Assembly (NCBI RefSeq): GCF_009689005.1
Contig: NZ_AP021879.1
Coordinates: 1,178,001-1,242,000, forward strand
DNA length: 64,000 nt
Source: Desulfosarcina ovata subsp. ovata
GTDB lineage: Bacteria > Desulfobacterota > Desulfobacteria > Desulfobacterales > Desulfosarcinaceae
Direction of reading: 5' to 3'
The position numbers were made by a program, and so were the translations under genes. Of this stretch, positions 17,572 through 25,611 are shown piece after piece. The notes under the pieces were generated by a model. The model saw only the letters and a list, made by a program, of their open reading frames with translations, ran no database searches and was not told the DNA's origin. Numbering within the stretch: the first letter of the stretch is position 1; every line of letters begins with the position of its first letter.

Positions 17572-19731
17572 CTATCCCACCGTGCGGGGTGCGGTGTGTC
17601 GTCGTTGCTCCCGGATGCAGCCGGCGACAAAACGGGTAATCCGATCTGCCGCGGCAATATAGTCGCTGAGTTCCGGGTGTGAAAATTGGATGACCTTGTC
17701 CAGCAGGTCTTCAAAGCCGGTTTCCTTCTCCACACCCAAGGCTACCAGCGTGGTGTGCAATTTATCTTCCATCTCCTGGTAGGTGGCCTGGAAAAAGGTA
17801 TACACCTCCTCGATGCCGCTCATTTCGGTACGCAGGGATTTGTTCCAGACGCAATCGGTCATCAGGACCAGATAAACGACTCTGCCCTTGGCGATTTTTT
17901 TGGCTTCCTCCAGCATATAGGCCAGTGAGATCGCGTCGGACTGGGAGCCTGTGCCGCTATCGGGCAATGAAACCAGCGCCCGCGCCGCATCCTGCCGGCT
18001 GACGGCGGGGGTCTTGTGAGGGTGATACATCCACTGAACCAACGGGCCGTATTTGTTTTTGTGAATTTGTCCACTGTGATACAGACCCGCCAGCACTTCG
18101 ATCCGGCTTTTGGCGGTGGCGTCGAGCCAAGCGCAGGTCATCGTTTTCAGCATGGCCATCTGATCCCTGTTCAGGGACCCGGAGCCGTCACAGGCGATCA
18201 GCAAGACCGGACGGCCTCTGCGATCCGGTTTTTCGACGATCCTATAGCGCTTGAATATAGCCTCCGAGAACAACCCCATGGCCATGCGCATCGGGTCCAG
18301 CGTTCCGCTGGGGCAAATTCGCTGCGTTTGAGCAATCTGCTCCACATTGGTATACAGGATCCGTTTCAAGGACTGGGTGATCGGCTCGGCCTCGTGGATG
18401 AGTTCCCGGTAGAGAAAATCGTTGCTCGACAGCTCTACCGGACGGTCGAAAATTTCGCCCGAGACGTCATGGCCGATCCCCAGGGGCACGTTGACACAAT
18501 GGCCCTCGGTGGGGTTGCCCTCGATGGGGCCTTTTGCGAACGAGGAATTTTTCAGCGAGCGCTCGACGATCTCCGATCGCATGTCTTCCCAGCCCTGCCG
18601 CTGCCCGTTGGACAAATTGAGCGTCTCGTTAAACTGCTTGATGATATCGAGCGCTTTTTTCACCTCCTCGGAAGGCTCCCTGCCATCGTCTTTGGCCGCA
18701 CCGCTGGCTGCCGTCCTTAAGGGAGACGCCACTTCCGCGAGAATCTGTTGAATCGCGCTCTTGGGCGCAAAGAGCGTGGGCGCCCTGGGTTCGTCTATGG
18801 GCGGGATGCGACCTTTCAAATCGAGGGGTTTTGTTTCTTTGCGATACCGGGGCAGCCAGCCGGTACCTTCTGCATGCAGCCGGGCCGTCTCGGATGGTTT
18901 GGCGTCATTTTCCTGCTCGTCGGGAACCGGCAGGTGCGGTGCCAGGGCCCTGCAGATTCCAAAAACCCAGTTTCTCCCCAATTCGACTAGCCGGTGCGCT
19001 TTTGCCGTTGGCAGGCGAAGCAGATAGGCTGCCGAGACCGCTTCCACTTTGGCAATCAGTATTTCGGTGACCGGATGCAACCTTAACGCCTTCCAGTCGG
19101 GGAGCACGTCGCCGTATAGAATAACCGCCTCGAGGATTTCGGGCACGGACGCGAAGCGTAAATCCTGCTGCGACGCCCCGAACAACCGATAGATTTCGAT
19201 TGCGGAAAGATCCTTGTAGCGTGATAAGTCCGTGAGCAAAAGCCGCGTCTGGACCTTCTCCGTAACGATTTGCGCCAATTGCTTATAGGATGCCGCATCG
19301 ACCCATAGGTCGTCATGCTCGGCCGGGTTTTCCAGGTAGTCCTTTAAATGAACCGTCAGCAGCCGGTCTCCGGCCCAGTGCTTGAATTCCAAAAACGCGG
19401 TGAGACCAATGGCGGCCCGCACCGCCAGGTTGGCGGGGGAATTGGTGTAGCACGGCCCCAACTGAGGCTGAATCGCCGGTCGATAATCATGGGGCAATCC
19501 GTCCAGTGCGATACCGGCGGCGAATTTCTGCGCCTGATGACAAGTTGTATAAAACATCCGCTGGGCGCGCAGCCGCTGCTGAACGTCATGGTTGACGCTA
19601 AAGGCATCGCCCAAACAAACGCCCTTCCAGAACGTCTTGGTACGGTCGCTGCGAAACGAATATTCACCTTGATAGGATCTTGTCTTTTGAAAATTCTTTT
19701 TCCTGAACTTTCTTTTCAAGCCCTTTTTCAT
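17572..19731 (-). CDS. VWA-domain (CobT/CoxE-like) protein
   Basis: A 719-residue protein with a basic N-terminus. The last third is a von Willebrand factor A domain with a complete MIDAS start, LLIACDGSGSLN (Asp near 515), and the later segment RVVYLVLMTDCVWN. The N-terminal two thirds match no family known to me. VWA proteins of this kind work with MoxR-type AAA+ ATPases as metal-dependent substrate adaptors, as in CobS-CobT, CoxD-CoxE and RavA-ViaA. The gene overlaps the MoxR-like gene by one base, which supports a pair. Confidence 0.85.
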   Translation of the reverse strand: MKKGLKRKFRKKNFQKTRSYQGEYSFRSDRTKTFWKGVCLGDAFSVNHDVQQRLRAQRMFYTTCHQAQKFAAGIALDGLPHDYRPAIQPQLGPCYTNSPANLAVRAAIGLTAFLEFKHWAGDRLLTVHLKDYLENPAEHDDLWVDAASYKQLAQIVTEKVQTRLLLTDLSRYKDLSAIEIYRLFGASQQDLRFASVPEILEAVILYGDVLPDWKALRLHPVTEILIAKVEAVSAAYLLRLPTAKAHRLVELGRNWVFGICRALAPHLPVPDEQENDAKPSETARLHAEGTGWLPRYRKETKPLDLKGRIPPIDEPRAPTLFAPKSAIQQILAEVASPLRTAASGAAKDDGREPSEEVKKALDIIKQFNETLNLSNGQRQGWEDMRSEIVERSLKNSSFAKGPIEGNPTEGHCVNVPLGIGHDVSGEIFDRPVELSSNDFLYRELIHEAEPITQSLKRILYTNVEQIAQTQRICPSGTLDPMRMAMGLFSEAIFKRYRIVEKPDRRGRPVLLIACDGSGSLNRDQMAMLKTMTCAWLDATAKSRIEVLAGLYHSGQIHKNKYGPLVQWMYHPHKTPAVSRQDAARALVSLPDSGTGSQSDAISLAYMLEEAKKIAKGRVVYLVLMTDCVWNKSLRTEMSGIEEVYTFFQATYQEMEDKLHTTLVALGVEKETGFEDLLDKVIQFSHPELSDYIAAADRITRFVAGCIREQRRHTAPRTVG

Positions 19732-20744
19732 CAGAACATACTCCTTGAAAGGCTGACCTCATCTTCGGCCTCGGCCTGAAGGCCGAAAACCTCATTAAAG
19801 GTTGCCATGGCCGTTTTCGAATCGTCCAGATTCGTATTTCCCAGAAGGGTATGAAACACGGCGTCCCGCAGACTCAGGTGCGGAAGCGCGTCCATCATCT
19901 TTAAAAGCCCTTCGTATCCGTAAATGGTCGGTACCGTGGCGCTTTGCAGGTTGCCCTCGATTTTCTGGTAGCGGATCTTTTGCCCCATCCGCACGATTTT
20001 CGGTACCAGCGGTCTCAGTTCCGGCCGTAACCGCCATCTGCGAATCAGATGATAAAGCACCTGCTCTTCCTGTTCGGCCGTCAGGTAATCGAGGGTAATG
20101 TTGAGTCGAAAACGCCTTTTCAGCGCATCGTCAAAGGTGACCAGGGTGTGGACCGAATCGTTTTCGGCCTGGTAGTTGCTGTCGCAAACCCAGGCCACGT
20201 CCATAGCGTCGATGTGCGCTCCGTCCGGCAGGCGGATCTGGGTCTTGACCATCAAATCCAGCAGCCCGCCCTGGATGGATGGGGCATGGGCCCTGCCCAT
20301 CTCCTTGATCCATAAAACCGCATGGTGGGTTTCCCGATAGGCCTCCGCATCCTTAAGTGCCTTGACGATAATGCTTGGCTCGTCATAGGTCGTGCCGTCT
20401 TTTAATGCCCGGCGCTGGTAAAGCTCTCCCGGAGTCTCGAAGCAGACCATTTCTGCGGTATACAGTTTGATCGGTTTGTGGTCGTTAAATCCCAGCGATT
20501 TGCAAATCGGAAAAAAATTTTCCTCCATGTTCATGGCTTCCAAAAATGAACTCTTTGCCGTACCCGTGGGGCCTGAAATATGCATCAACTCCTTGTTTTT
20601 AACGCCGTATGCGAAAATCTCAGTCGTTTTCTTGGGCAGATAAAGCGGATTCGCTCCGGGCGCCGGATTGAGCACGATGAGATCCGAAGGGCCGGCCTTG
20701 CGCAGATCTTCGGCGCTGTTGACGTCGTATACATTTTCACCCAT
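19731..20744 (-). CDS. MoxR-like AAA+ ATPase with atypical Walker B
   Basis: A 337-residue AAA+ protein. Walker A is GPTGTAKS (residues 58-65), a form found in MoxR/RavA proteins. The expected Walker B LFLDEINRA is replaced by LWIKEMGRA (Lys147-Glu148), so the Mg-binding Asp is missing while the catalytic Glu remains. Later segments (WVCDSNYQ, ALKRRFRLNITLDY) fit sensor 1 and the arginine-finger region. It probably remodels a target with the VWA partner; hydrolysis may be slow or depend on a partner. There are 15 bases between it and the upstream AAA+ gene. Confidence 0.85.
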   Translation of the reverse strand: MGENVYDVNSAEDLRKAGPSDLIVLNPAPGANPLYLPKKTTEIFAYGVKNKELMHISGPTGTAKSSFLEAMNMEENFFPICKSLGFNDHKPIKLYTAEMVCFETPGELYQRRALKDGTTYDEPSIIVKALKDAEAYRETHHAVLWIKEMGRAHAPSIQGGLLDLMVKTQIRLPDGAHIDAMDVAWVCDSNYQAENDSVHTLVTFDDALKRRFRLNITLDYLTAEQEEQVLYHLIRRWRLRPELRPLVPKIVRMGQKIRYQKIEGNLQSATVPTIYGYEGLLKMMDALPHLSLRDAVFHTLLGNTNLDDSKTAMATFNEVFGLQAEAEDEVSLSRSMF

Positions 20745-20759
20745 GACTTAACTCCTTTC

Positions 20760-23024
20760 TTATTGGTCCATCTCGATTAACAGTTCTCCCGTATTGTTCC
20801 GGGAAACGATAAGATTGTTGCCATCGGGCCCGGGGCCCGAGTGGCGGAATTGCCGATACGCCTTTGCCCCCAACGAGCGGCCCAGATCCATGAACGAACG
20901 TGCCCCGAGAACGGCACGGGCAAGGCGGCTGGAGGATACAACCGCCATGCCCAGGCCATTTTCGAGCACCACCTGTCCGATGGCTTCGCCGTGGCGATCC
21001 GCTATTGTTCGAATTGTGGTCGCCACGGCCTTTTCCAAAATGATGGCCAGGGTTTCATGGTCCAGTTCTCCAAATAAAATCGGATCGCCCACCCGGCCTA
21101 GAAATGCCGGAGAAAACAATGATTTTACTTCCTTCCGGACATCGGATTCGATCTGATCGAGTGACGGGCTTTCACCGAAACCCATACTTCGTCTGAGCTT
21201 TTCGTCACGGCCTTCGGGAAGATTGGAAGTAAACGCAAAAATAAGGTTTGCACAGGAGAATATAGTCCCCGAACCCGATTCAGCCACCCCGTCATCAAGG
21301 ACTTGCAGGAACTCGTCGGCAATACCTGACCTGTGTTCCGGTGGCGCGTGATCCAGGTCCATGACCTCAACAACCACTCCGAGATGTTCCTTCGCCAACT
21401 TCTCCAGGATGCCTGATTCATAGGAGCCTACGAAACCCGGACTGGAACCGTAGAGTCTGGTATTGGCCATTTCCGGGATTTTCATGCTGGCAACATTGAT
21501 CGTATGCAAAGGAATCCCCAGGGCCCTGGCCAGAAGTCTTGCGCTTTCCGACTTTCCCGTACCGGTGGTTCCTTGAGCCAGATAGCAGAGCGGTCTGTAT
21601 AGCTTCTGCTCGGCGGTTACCATTTCCAGAAGTCTTCCGATCATTTGCTCAAGCGCCCTGTCTTGACCCAGAATTCTTGATCTGAAAAACGCTATCAGTC
21701 CGGGGTCATCGAGTACCTTGAGAAAATGACGCTGCACATGCGGCGCCCTTTCGATTTTGGGACGATACCCCAGCCCGCCCAGGGTTTCGGTTGGCTTTTG
21801 CAGCCGTCCTAAAAAGGTCCTTAAAGAACCCGAAGTGATGGCCCGGCCCTTGGATTGTTCCGCCATGGTCCAGGATACGAGATTGGGAAGCAGTCGATGT
21901 TGCGCCGACCGGCGGTCTTTTGCCAAAACGTCAGAGATTTCTTTGGCCAGTTTTCGTTCATCGGACCGGGACAGCCCTCCATAACGTCTTGCCTCGGATT
22001 GAACGGCAAATTGCACCAGAGTCTCCACGGGAATATCGGGAATGTGTCGCACGACAGGTTCAAGAGGGTCGGATTTGCCCCCCTGGCCGCGGCCGAGGGC
22101 GGTTCGCAGCTCGTTAAACGTACCTGTAAAAAGAACGGTCCTACCCATGGACGTAAGGGATGAGAATAAGGATTGAACGTCCCGGCCCATACTGTAGGGG
22201 TTGGTCCCCATGGTGAGCCTGTCTGCCGGAACAACGATTATCCCCGGTGCCTTGTTTGCCATTTCGAGCAACAGTTGCGTTGTCAGCTGGGTTTGAACAA
22301 ACCGGCCGAGACTGGAGCCTTTTTTTAAAAAAACAAAGGCCATGATGGCCAAACCAAAGTCCGTCAGCACGGAATCCGGGCTGACGATGGCCACGGAGCA
22401 GCGCGCTGCCAGCAAATCGTAATTTTCTTGCGCCCAGTCAGTCATTGTCGGAAGTCCATTGATCTCATCGGCGCCGCAGGGATAAACCGGATTTAAGTAC
22501 TCCAGATGATCTTTGTAGATTTTATCCAGATCCGGCTCCAGCACAGCAATCGGGATATCGGCCTGAAGTCTTTTGGCCCTGTCGTTGAGGGTTTCCAATC
22601 TTTTCAAAAAAGCGCTTTCTCTTGACGGACCCAGCGGGGATGCCTTCCCCTGAAATTCGAACCAGATTTCACGGTTTGCGGAATCCTCAGGACGAGGGGG
22701 GTCGGCAAGCTGAAATTCTTTCGATGTCTCCAGCAGGCATTTCACGAAATTGTCACCGACCCGAATGCCATCTGGAAGGGTCACCAGCCGCACCTTTATT
22801 TCAAGCGCATTGGCCGCGGTGATTCGTCCGTTCAGTGCTTCAATGCCCGGTCCGGCATCGGGATGGTCCTGCTCGATCCGAAAAGACGATCGATCCGCGG
22901 ATCGCTTAACGGCGGCGGACATGAATGTTGCCGCGAGTTTCGCCAACTGGTCGAGTGCCTCCGACGGTCCGGCGTCGCCCCAGGGCTTTTGAAGTATGGC
23001 GTCCGTGTCGATCGGCTTGGCCAT
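20760..23024 (-). CDS. ClpB/ClpA-like AAA+ ATPase
   Basis: A 754-residue protein with a clear ribosome site (GGAGG). The C-terminal AAA module resembles the second ClpB domain: Walker A GTTGTGKS (485-492), pore-loop-like GSSPGFVGS, EFLQVLDDG and sensor AFTSN, followed by a ClpB-type small domain. The Walker B Asp-Glu pair appears as Met555-Asp556 (VEVMDLDHAPPE), a second ATPase in this operon with an altered Walker B. The N-terminal half contains a domain resembling the later part of an AAA fold without a P-loop, so only one ATP site is evident. A role as unfoldase or assembly ATPase is inferred. Confidence 0.82.
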   Translation of the reverse strand: MAKPIDTDAILQKPWGDAGPSEALDQLAKLAATFMSAAVKRSADRSSFRIEQDHPDAGPGIEALNGRITAANALEIKVRLVTLPDGIRVGDNFVKCLLETSKEFQLADPPRPEDSANREIWFEFQGKASPLGPSRESAFLKRLETLNDRAKRLQADIPIAVLEPDLDKIYKDHLEYLNPVYPCGADEINGLPTMTDWAQENYDLLAARCSVAIVSPDSVLTDFGLAIMAFVFLKKGSSLGRFVQTQLTTQLLLEMANKAPGIIVVPADRLTMGTNPYSMGRDVQSLFSSLTSMGRTVLFTGTFNELRTALGRGQGGKSDPLEPVVRHIPDIPVETLVQFAVQSEARRYGGLSRSDERKLAKEISDVLAKDRRSAQHRLLPNLVSWTMAEQSKGRAITSGSLRTFLGRLQKPTETLGGLGYRPKIERAPHVQRHFLKVLDDPGLIAFFRSRILGQDRALEQMIGRLLEMVTAEQKLYRPLCYLAQGTTGTGKSESARLLARALGIPLHTINVASMKIPEMANTRLYGSSPGFVGSYESGILEKLAKEHLGVVVEVMDLDHAPPEHRSGIADEFLQVLDDGVAESGSGTIFSCANLIFAFTSNLPEGRDEKLRRSMGFGESPSLDQIESDVRKEVKSLFSPAFLGRVGDPILFGELDHETLAIILEKAVATTIRTIADRHGEAIGQVVLENGLGMAVVSSSRLARAVLGARSFMDLGRSLGAKAYRQFRHSGPGPDGNNLIVSRNNTGELLIEMDQ

Positions 23025-23305
23025 CTTTTGACCTCCTGTGCTTTCAGGAATTGCGAAAGACCCGGGAGATAAGCTTGGGCCTAAAAAAATTTCTTGGTGA
23101 TATCAATGGGGCGAAATTTTCCTGATGTGACATTCTTCGATTTTTTTTGATGCGATTTCACGGGCGACCATTGATCAGCCGGCGGGAAATGACGTATTCA
23201 AGTTGCGCTTATTTGCTTGTAAAAACGGATGAATACTCGCTGGGCCGACATGCCGCCAGCAGGCCGTGATGCGGATTTGAATAATTTAAGAGAAGGAGAC
23301 TCGAA

Positions 23306-23365
23306 ATGATTGTGAAAGGCTTGGATCGGATGTGTGGCGCGTGTGGAAAACCCCAGGAAGGATGA
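23306..23365 (+). pseudogene. 19-codon plus-strand ORF, probably a truncated gene start
   Basis: The ATG at 23306 follows a near-ideal ribosome site (AGAAGGAGACTCGAA). It codes for 19 residues with CGACGKP, the start of a possible zinc-ribbon, and then stops where the AT-rich DNA begins (stop at 23363-23365; the HEAT gene ends at 23374). The surrounding 349 bases (23025-23373) hold nothing else recognisable. It may be the 5' end of a gene cut off by insertion of the AT-rich block. Confidence 0.35.
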
Positions 23366-23373
23366 AATGTATA

Positions 23374-25611
23374 TTAATCGAGATTACCGTCGGTTTGAAA
23401 AATTGCTATTTCCTGGTGAAGTTTTTGATCGAAATAAAACCATTTCCCCCGTTTCTTATAAAAAGGCGTCTTTGTTTTCAAAGCATATTTTCGAAAAAAG
23501 TTATTGAAATCTCTATCATTAAAATAAGATATGATCTTTAAAGGGTTTCCCATATGTATAAATGCATCGGTCAAAATTTCCTTTTTAATGCCTACAGCCA
23601 TTTTCCAGGAAGTGAATAATGCATCGATTGCCTTGTCCGTACCAATTTTTCCAAGTGAATATGCGCAATGATAGCAATTTGCATCATCATCTTTTAACTT
23701 CTTGATTAGAGCGTTAACCGCATCATCAGTGCCGATGATACCTAAAGCATCAGCTGCCGCATCAACCCGGAAATCATCACGATCCTCCTCAATAATCTTT
23801 ACTAGGGCATTGACTGCTACTTTCGGATCTGTTTTGCCTATGATCCTGGCTGATTTACGACGAGCTTTTGCGCCAAGTTCGACAAAACATTTTATCAATG
23901 CATTTATTTCCTTTTCGGATTCTATGTTGTGAATATTCTCGTAAAATTCACAGCTGACCAAACCTTCACTATCATCCAAAAGTTTCATAAGTGCTACGGC
24001 TGCGTTACTACAAACCTGTTCATCCCCATCTCCCAAAAATTTTATTAAGGCATCTACGGCCTTATTTGATCCTATTCTACAAAGTGCTACAGCTGCGTTA
24101 CTACAAACCTTTTCATTTTTATTCCTCAATAATTTCATTAAGCCATCTTCAGACTTATTGGAGCCTATTTTCCCCAGCGCTTCAGCCGCTATCCCTCTAA
24201 CCCAGTCCTCACCATTTTGTAAAAGATTGATCAGTGTTTTTTCTGATTTTTTTGAGCCTATTTTACCTAAAGCCGTAGCCGCCTCGGCTCTAATTTGATT
24301 ACTATCATCTTGTAAGAGACCTATCAGTGTATCTTCCGATGTAACGGAGCCTATTTCCCCCAGGGCTTCAACTGCTGTTTCCCGAACCCAATCATCCTCA
24401 TCATCCATTAATAGTTTTATTAAAACTTCCAGAGGCTTTTCTGATCCCATGCGTCCTAAAGTTCTAACTGAAACACGTCGAACTTCCGGATCACTGTCCT
24501 CCAGAAGCTTAATTAAAGCATCCAAGGCCTTATCAGAACCGATCGCACATAACGCATTTGCTGAGATCTCTCTAACAGATGGAAATGATTGATCATAAAA
24601 TATCAATAAATTTCTCGCTGCGGAACTTTTTTTAGCCACAGAACCGTTGCCGATTCTTATGGCTTCAACCAAAACATCTATGGATGTGTTTGAGACAATC
24701 AGTCTCAGCACCATATCAGAACTGTACCTGTCGAATAGACTCCGCCCTTCCATTAACCCATGGATGAGCACATCCACAGCCCTGTCGAAATCTGTTTCGG
24801 GCGGCAGCTTTCTTAAATGCTTCTCCCGGTCATTTGTCGGCACTAAAGAGTCTAAAGATTTTAAAGGTGTCCCCGAATTATCTGCTGTTCCTTTTTTATT
24901 ATGATTCAATATATGGCGAACAAGGGCGTGAGCAACCCTGTTAGATCCTATTTTGCTCAATGCCTCGATGGGTTCATTGAAAAGACATCGATTAAAATTA
25001 AAAAAATCCATTCCTTTTACGAGTTCATCCACAGCCCGATCTGAACCCATTCTGTACAATGCTTCGACAGCTAAACTGCTAACGCTGTTAACTGGATCCC
25101 GAAGTGCTTCACCAAGAACATCTATCGCTCCATTTGAACCTACGCAGGCCAACGCTTTGGTTAATTTTTCTCTGACATTCACATCAAAATTGATGTCGGG
25201 TTTCTTAAATTTAGAAGTTTCTATATATTTTTTTGAATCCAAATTTATTTGGGCTACTTTTAGGATTCGTTCTTTCTCATTAATTCTTTCCAGCCAACGC
25301 AAGAAATTTTTAGGGCGACCAATTCTATCTAATCTATCTAATCCAGATGGGTAGCAATCATCACCGATTTTAACCAATATATTTTCTATCGTTTTGGACA
25401 TTCCCGTGTAAACTAAAATATCAATAAGATCGATAAGATCAAATTTGCATTCCAGTTCTTGGATAAGATATTTCTCTAATACTCCAATGTCATCAAAGTT
25501 ATCCATTTCTTTAACACATTTAAGAGCAAGGATAGAATTGTATGCTCCGTATTCATCAATTGGCGGTTCGAGAATGGTTTTTAGAAACAAACGTATTTTT
25601 TTTCTAATCAT
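23374..25611 (-). CDS. HEAT-repeat solenoid protein
   Basis: A 745-residue protein with at least a dozen HEAT/PBS-lyase-type repeats of about 30-33 residues, with a recurring unit like VRRVSVRTLGRMGSEKPLEV or IRAEAATALGKIGSKKSEKT. The first 120 residues are less regular. Such solenoids are binding scaffolds. The gene overlaps the NACHT gene by 4 bases (ATGA), so it is made together with it and could be its ligand-recognition partner. The DNA is visibly richer in A and T than the flanking genes. Confidence 0.88.
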   Translation of the reverse strand: MIRKKIRLFLKTILEPPIDEYGAYNSILALKCVKEMDNFDDIGVLEKYLIQELECKFDLIDLIDILVYTGMSKTIENILVKIGDDCYPSGLDRLDRIGRPKNFLRWLERINEKERILKVAQINLDSKKYIETSKFKKPDINFDVNVREKLTKALACVGSNGAIDVLGEALRDPVNSVSSLAVEALYRMGSDRAVDELVKGMDFFNFNRCLFNEPIEALSKIGSNRVAHALVRHILNHNKKGTADNSGTPLKSLDSLVPTNDREKHLRKLPPETDFDRAVDVLIHGLMEGRSLFDRYSSDMVLRLIVSNTSIDVLVEAIRIGNGSVAKKSSAARNLLIFYDQSFPSVREISANALCAIGSDKALDALIKLLEDSDPEVRRVSVRTLGRMGSEKPLEVLIKLLMDDEDDWVRETAVEALGEIGSVTSEDTLIGLLQDDSNQIRAEAATALGKIGSKKSEKTLINLLQNGEDWVRGIAAEALGKIGSNKSEDGLMKLLRNKNEKVCSNAAVALCRIGSNKAVDALIKFLGDGDEQVCSNAAVALMKLLDDSEGLVSCEFYENIHNIESEKEINALIKCFVELGAKARRKSARIIGKTDPKVAVNALVKIIEEDRDDFRVDAAADALGIIGTDDAVNALIKKLKDDDANCYHCAYSLGKIGTDKAIDALFTSWKMAVGIKKEILTDAFIHMGNPLKIISYFNDRDFNNFFRKYALKTKTPFYKKRGKWFYFDQKLHQEIAIFQTDGNLD

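Noticed and set aside
16981-20744. The AAA/VWA pair as cobaltochelatase subunits CobS and CobT
   Set aside because: Although two CobN-like genes are in the window, they are exported and 22 kb or more away, and the AAA and VWA proteins lack the specific CobS/CobT sequence patterns. The general MoxR-VWA call is safer.
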